Assembly (NCBI GenBank): GCA_020847355.1
Contig: JADLCG010000127.1
Location: 1 to 7,862, forward strand
Origin: Anaerolineales bacterium
Lineage (GTDB): Bacteria; Chloroflexota; Anaerolineae; Anaerolineales; Villigracilaceae
Direction: 5' to 3'
DNA: 7,862 nt
Below are positions 6,126 to 7,862 of this stretch, piece by piece; position 1 is the first letter of the stretch, and each line of letters starts with the position of its first letter. The notes under the pieces were generated by a model. That model searched no databases, was not told the origin of the DNA, and worked only from the letters and a program-made list of their open reading frames with translations. A program made the position numbers and the translations under genes.

Positions 6126-6154
6126 GCGTGGGCATGAAAGCTTCATGCCCACGC
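6126..6154 (-). repeat. Perfect 13-bp inverted repeat (hairpin) between btuF and btuC
   Basis: GCGTGGGCATGAA (6126-6138) and TTCATGCCCACGC (6142-6154) are exact reverse complements around a 3-nt loop. The element lies 7 bp after the btuF stop and 9 bp before the preferred btuC ATG. It is not followed by a U-run in the direction of transcription (the sequence after it is AUAAGUAUU), so it is not a normal intrinsic terminator. Plausible roles, both inferred, are a 3'-end stabilising hairpin that raises btuF mRNA over btuC, as seen with REP elements in other transporter operons, or a dispersed intergenic palindrome. Confidence 0.85.
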
Positions 6155-6161
6155 CAAAAAA

Positions 6162-7148
6162 CTATTTGAACAATTCAGGATGTAACAATTTTGCCATTTC
6201 TTCCAACGCATCCACCAAACGCGGACCAGGTCGAGTGGCGAGGTCTGGATTGAATGGATAAATGGCGTTATTTTTCACGGCGGTAATCGCATCCCAACCC
6301 GTGCGCGCGGCGACGGATTCAACCGTTACGCCATACAACGCGTCGCCGAGCAAAATCACCTGCGGATCGGCTTTCACCAATTCTTCCGAGCTGATTTGCG
6401 CCCATTCACCCGCTAATGCCGCGCCGACATTTGTGCCGCCAGCGTTGGTAATCAAAAAGTCAATGAACGTGCCAGCGCCTGTCGTCCAGGGTTTCAACGG
6501 GTCAGTTCCGTCTAATTCGTAGAAAACAGGAATCGGCGTAGAGAGCGAGGCGGTCTTTTCTTGCACGGCGGCAACGCGCGTCTTCAAAGCGTCAATGGAT
6601 TCAGTCGCATCCTGCCCGGTGAGCGCGGCGACCACTTCAATATTTTTGTATAAACCCTCAAAGTCTTTGGGGTTGGGCAAAGAATAAACAGTCAGCCCTA
6701 AATCCTCTAAAGATTTTACCAATTCGGGCGCGTTCAATTCAGAAGCGAGGACTAAATCCGGCTTGAGAGCAACAATCGCTTCGACGTTGAAATCGCCCAT
6801 CGAGCCGCCCACGCTTTCCACATCTTTAACTTCGGCGGGGAAATCGGAAAGTTCATCGCGCCCGACCACTTGATCGCCTGCGCCGATGAAATATAAAATT
6901 TCGGTGTTGGATGGAGAAAGCGAGACAATGCTGGTAGCTGGGGCGGATAAAGTGACTTCACGACCCAAACCGTCCACTGCGGAAATTTCAGCAGGGACTT
7001 CGCTCACGGGCGCTTCGGTGACGGGCGCTTCAGTCACTACGGGGACGGCTGGTTCAGTTACAGGGGCAGTTGCCACCACTGCAGGAGAGCCGCAAGCCGC
7101 AACAAACAAAGCCAGCAAAATAGTTAAAAAGAAAGTTTTACGAAACAT
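6162..7148 (-). CDS. btuF: Corrinoid-binding lipoprotein BtuF (ABC transporter solute-binding protein)
   Basis: A 328-residue exported lipoprotein that captures corrinoids outside the membrane and delivers them to BtuCD. The N-terminus has a KTFF charged region, a hydrophobic core and the lipobox VAAC with Cys19 as the lipidation site. A low-complexity Pro/Thr/Glu/Val linker follows (about 22-54, with VTEAPVTEAPV), acting as a tether. The BtuF/FepB-type binding domain starts near residue 57 (VDGLGREVTL) and shows IVSLSPSNTEILYFIGAGDQ (74-93), VGGSMGDFNVEAIVALKPDL (113-132), the long central helix (about 165-200) and a C-terminal RPGPRLVDALEEMAKLLHPE (306-325). The ATG at 7148-7146 has an AAGGA Shine-Dalgarno at 7155-7159. 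It is the first gene of the operon, directly behind the cobalamin riboswitch, which supports B12-type substrates over siderophores. Confidence 0.95.
   Translation of the reverse strand: MFRKTFFLTILLALFVAACGSPAVVATAPVTEPAVPVVTEAPVTEAPVSEVPAEISAVDGLGREVTLSAPATSIVSLSPSNTEILYFIGAGDQVVGRDELSDFPAEVKDVESVGGSMGDFNVEAIVALKPDLVLASELNAPELVKSLEDLGLTVYSLPNPKDFEGLYKNIEVVAALTGQDATESIDALKTRVAAVQEKTASLSTPIPVFYELDGTDPLKPWTTGAGTFIDFLITNAGGTNVGAALAGEWAQISSEELVKADPQVILLGDALYGVTVESVAARTGWDAITAVKNNAIYPFNPDLATRPGPRLVDALEEMAKLLHPELFK
7006..7035 (-). repeat. btuF: 15-bp tandem duplication coding the BtuF linker
   Basis: ACGGGCGCTTCGGTG (7006-7020) and ACGGGCGCTTCAGTC (7021-7035) on the plus strand are adjacent near-identical units. 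They encode the repeated VTEAP steps of the lipoprotein tether behind the lipidated cysteine. The 15-bp period keeps the frame, so copy-number change would lengthen or shorten the tether without disrupting the protein. Confidence 0.75.
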
Positions 7149-7154
7149 GTTTTA

Positions 7155-7159
7155 TCCTT
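7155..7159 (-). promoter_or_regulatory. btuF: Ribosome binding site of btuF
   Basis: AAGGA on the minus strand, 6 nt before the btuF ATG. It fixes this start. It lies well downstream of the riboswitch terminator, which argues for control by transcription termination and not by hiding this site. Confidence 0.8.
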
Positions 7160-7167
7160 AAGAGTAA

Positions 7168-7232
7168 TTAAACCTGACAGGTTGTAAATTTATTTTGGTA
7201 TCCAGTCATTTTGCTTTAAACCCTGCCAGGTT
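7168..7232 (-). repeat. Duplicated palindromic motif AACCTG-N-CAGG in the btuF leader
   Basis: On the minus strand AACCTGGCAGGGTTTAA (7216-7232) and AACCTGTCAGGTTTAA (7168-7183) are near-identical copies about 32 bp apart. The second is a perfect 6-bp inverted repeat around one base. Both lie between the riboswitch terminator and the btuF ribosome binding site. They could be a dispersed intergenic repeat or a paired protein-binding site; the sequence does not decide. Confidence 0.6.
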
Positions 7233-7243
7233 TTTTATGACGA

Positions 7244-7271
7244 GAATCAAAATCCCCAGCAAGGCTGGGGA
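7244..7271 (-). terminator. Intrinsic terminator of the cobalamin riboswitch expression platform
   Basis: The minus-strand RNA forms UCCCCAGC, loop CUU, GCUGGGGA (8-bp GC-rich stem, 7253-7271), followed by UUUUGAUU. It stands between the aptamer and btuF. Its 5' arm is preceded by CCUCC (7269-7273), which could pair with GGAGG (7311-7315) in the P13-like hairpin, a possible antiterminator. Premature termination when cobalamin is plentiful is the expected outcome (inference from the known class). Confidence 0.8.
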
Positions 7272-7307
7272 GGCGTTGGAGAGGCAATCCGAATAATTAG
7301 CCGTCTT

Positions 7308-7504
7308 CCACCTCCTTTCCGCGAGAGTGTGGCAAACAGACCAAAGGCGGGCGACCTGACTTAGTTAGTTTTGGAGTTGGTTAGTTCGCTGATTTATCAG
7401 TTGAATTATTCAACGCATAAACCAAGTAACCACTTAACTAACTTCACAGTTGCGGGACAGTGTTGGAATTGCGCCAACTTCGCCGCGCTTTGATCTTTAA
7501 TTTG
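7308..7504 (-). promoter_or_regulatory. Cobalamin riboswitch (aptamer plus P13-like hairpin)
   Basis: Conserved parts of the B12 aptamer are visible on the minus strand: CTGTCCCGCAACTGT (7446-7460), the P4 hairpin GTTGG/CCAAC with CGCAATT loop (7462-7478), and the 3' B12 box AAGTCAGGTCGCCCGCCT (7345-7362). Stems close correctly: GATCAAAG with CTTTGGTC (7488-7495 / 7339-7346), outer CAAA with TTTG (7501-7504 / 7333-7336), GGCGA with TCGCC (7480-7484 / 7350-7354), and AGTTAGTT with AACTAACT (7436-7443 / 7363-7370). A downstream hairpin (7308-7332) has loop CGCGGAAA, whose GCGG complements CCGC (7452-7455) in the conserved L5 segment, the expected L5-L13 kissing contact. The GCCACTG and GGGAAGG peripheral boxes of the large AdoCbl class are not seen at their usual place, so this looks like a compact, class-II-like variant. 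It should lower operon expression when cobalamin binds. Confidence 0.93.
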
Positions 7505-7512
7505 TTGGTGGC

Positions 7513-7541
7513 ATTGTATGCGCTTGAGGCTGAGTCGTCAA
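7513..7541 (-). promoter_or_regulatory. Sigma70-type promoter of the corrinoid salvage operon
   Basis: On the minus strand TTGACG (-35, 7536-7541) is separated by exactly 17 bp from TACAAT (-10, 7513-7518). Transcription would begin near 7505-7507, immediately before the first riboswitch stem at 7504. The match to consensus and this position make it a strong candidate for the main promoter of the ten-gene operon. Confidence 0.85.
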
Positions 7542-7561
7542 TGCTTTAACTTAGGGCTATT

Positions 7562-7669
7562 GCATTTGGATTTTTATCCGCTAATCTGCGCGATTTTTTT
7601 AGAAAGATTAGCAGATTCCGAAGCTAAATCACCAGAGGTCGGGCTTCAAGATTTTCAAATGCGATTAGC
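7562..7669. repeat. Cluster of short inverted repeats upstream of the operon promoter
   Basis: GCTAATC (7580-7586) is complementary to GATTAGC at 7606-7612 and again at 7663-7669. AATCTGC (7583-7589) pairs with GCAGATT (7611-7617), an alternative fold of the same segment. GCATTTG (7562-7568) pairs with CAAATGC (7656-7662), enclosing the others. No coding potential is seen here. It looks like a degenerate dispersed intergenic element, but I cannot name a family. Confidence 0.5.
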
Positions 7670-7721
7670 GCTGGAGAGCGCCTTCGGGAAGCGAGATGTC
7701 CAAAGATGTCTGGTTAAAACG

Positions 7722-7759
7722 AGCGAGCGATTGCCGTATTTGGCAATCGCTCGCTTTTA
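7722..7759 (-). terminator. Strong intrinsic terminator of the SLH-protein gene, possibly bidirectional
   Basis: AGCGAGCGATTGCC (7722-7735) and GGCAATCGCTCGCT (7742-7755) form a perfect 14-bp stem with a 6-nt loop. On the minus strand the stem starts 25 nt after the SLH-gene stop and is followed by CGTTTT, whose Ts can pair with the AAAA before the stem. On the plus strand TTTTATC follows directly, so it could stop transcription from either side. It insulates the riboswitch operon from the gene upstream. Confidence 0.88.
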
Positions 7760-7779
7760 TCTATTTATATCCTGCGCTA

Positions 7780-7862
7780 TTATGGCAACGGCAAATTGAA
7801 AGTTCTTTGGATGAAGACAGCCATCTGCGCGCGGGTGACAGGCTCGTTGGGGCAGTAATTCC
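7780..7862 (-). CDS. C-terminal tail of an S-layer homology (SLH) domain protein (partial)
   Basis: The last 26 codons of a gene entering from the right edge. The frame reads NYCPNEP, then VTRAQMAVFIQRTFNLPLP and stop TAA at 7782-7780. The pattern P-x-x-P-V-T-R-A-Q-M-A-V-F is the end of an SLH module, which binds cell-wall polymers and usually sits at a terminus of surface proteins. Here it is the extreme C-terminus. The rest of the protein, and so its function, is outside the window. It is followed by its own terminator and is separated from btuF by over 600 bp, so it is not part of the salvage operon. Confidence 0.85.
   Translation of the reverse strand, partial: NYCPNEPVTRAQMAVFIQRTFNLPLP

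Larger units (their letters stand above)
7149..7779. other. 631-bp non-coding interval: terminator, promoter, riboswitch leader
   Basis: No credible protein gene lies between the SLH-protein stop and the btuF start. From right to left it holds a 14-bp-stem terminator, about 170 bp with small inverted repeats (7545-7720), a consensus-like promoter, a cobalamin riboswitch with intrinsic terminator, a duplicated AACCTG-N-CAGG palindrome and the btuF ribosome binding site. A 93-codon open frame on the plus strand (7518-7799) crosses the promoter and terminator and has no homology I recognise, so I leave it out. Confidence 0.85.

Noticed and set aside
6117..6152. Twelve-residue extension of BtuC from GTG 6152
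   Set aside because: The extra codons are simply the inverted repeat read as protein (GMKLSCPR), which is not like a BtuC N-terminus; kept as a possibility because ATG 6116 lacks a clear ribosome binding site.
7168..7209. 13-codon leader peptide on the minus strand (MTGYQNKFTTCQV)
   Set aside because: No Shine-Dalgarno precedes it, it has no regulatory codon run, and the riboswitch already explains control.
7216..7236. Possible plus-strand terminator (AAACC/GGTTT then T-run)
   Set aside because: The stem is only five weak base pairs and there is no plus-strand gene to terminate; better explained as one copy of the duplicated palindrome.
7518..7799. 93-codon open frame on the plus strand
   Set aside because: It crosses the operon promoter, the inverted-repeat region and the 14-bp terminator, and overlaps the end of the SLH gene on the other strand; no ribosome binding site and no recognisable domain.
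1..7862. CRISPR array, tRNA/rRNA genes, transposase or phage genes
   Set aside because: No regularly spaced repeats, cloverleaf sequence, or mobile-element proteins were seen in either strand.

Overview
The window comes from a bacterium, most likely a member of the Chloroflexota (Anaerolineae-like). This rests on the general character of the proteins, the mid-range GC content, the archaeal-style cobinamide salvage genes and an S-layer-homology protein tail ending in a PVTRAQMAVFIQRTF-type motif. The taxonomic call is an inference; no rRNA or marker gene is present.

Almost everything lies on the minus strand, so the window reads from high to low coordinates. It opens at 7862 with the C-terminal tail of an SLH-domain protein (stop at 7780), followed by a strong hairpin terminator (7722-7759). 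Next is about 170 bp of non-coding DNA with inverted repeats. A near-consensus sigma70-type promoter (TTGACG, 17 bp, TACAAT; 7513-7541) then starts a leader holding a cobalamin riboswitch (about 7308-7504) and an intrinsic terminator (7244-7271).

Below it is one tightly packed operon of ten genes: btuF (corrinoid-binding lipoprotein), btuC (permease), a SatA-like GNAT acetyltransferase, btuD (ATPase), two tandem btuR/cobO-type corrinoid adenosyltransferases, cobT, cobS, cbiZ, and the first 92 codons of cbiB, which runs off the left edge. From btuC onward most genes overlap by 1-4 nt or are separated by 1-28 nt (TAATG, TAAGATG and ATGA junctions), which implies translational coupling.

Read as a pathway, BtuFCD imports corrinoids, including incomplete or foreign ones. 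A BtuR enzyme adds the Co-adenosyl group. CbiZ cuts the side chain from adenosylcobinamide-type compounds to give adenosylcobyric acid. CbiB reattaches aminopropanol (or its phosphate). CobT activates the lower-ligand base and CobS joins base and corrin ring. This is a salvage and remodelling operon, not a de novo corrin-ring pathway. The nucleotidyltransferase (CobU/CobP/CobY) needed between CbiB and CobS is not in the window and may lie beyond the left edge.

The least expected features are: an acetyltransferase resembling streptothricin acetyltransferase SatA inserted between btuC and btuD; two adenosyltransferase paralogues about 50% identical, one of which has Cys in place of the Phe of the FTW motif; and a riboswitch in which the predicted P13 hairpin hides a GGAGG sequence that could otherwise pair with the terminator. 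A 13-bp perfect hairpin sits between btuF and btuC, and a 15-bp tandem repeat fills the cobT-cobS gap.
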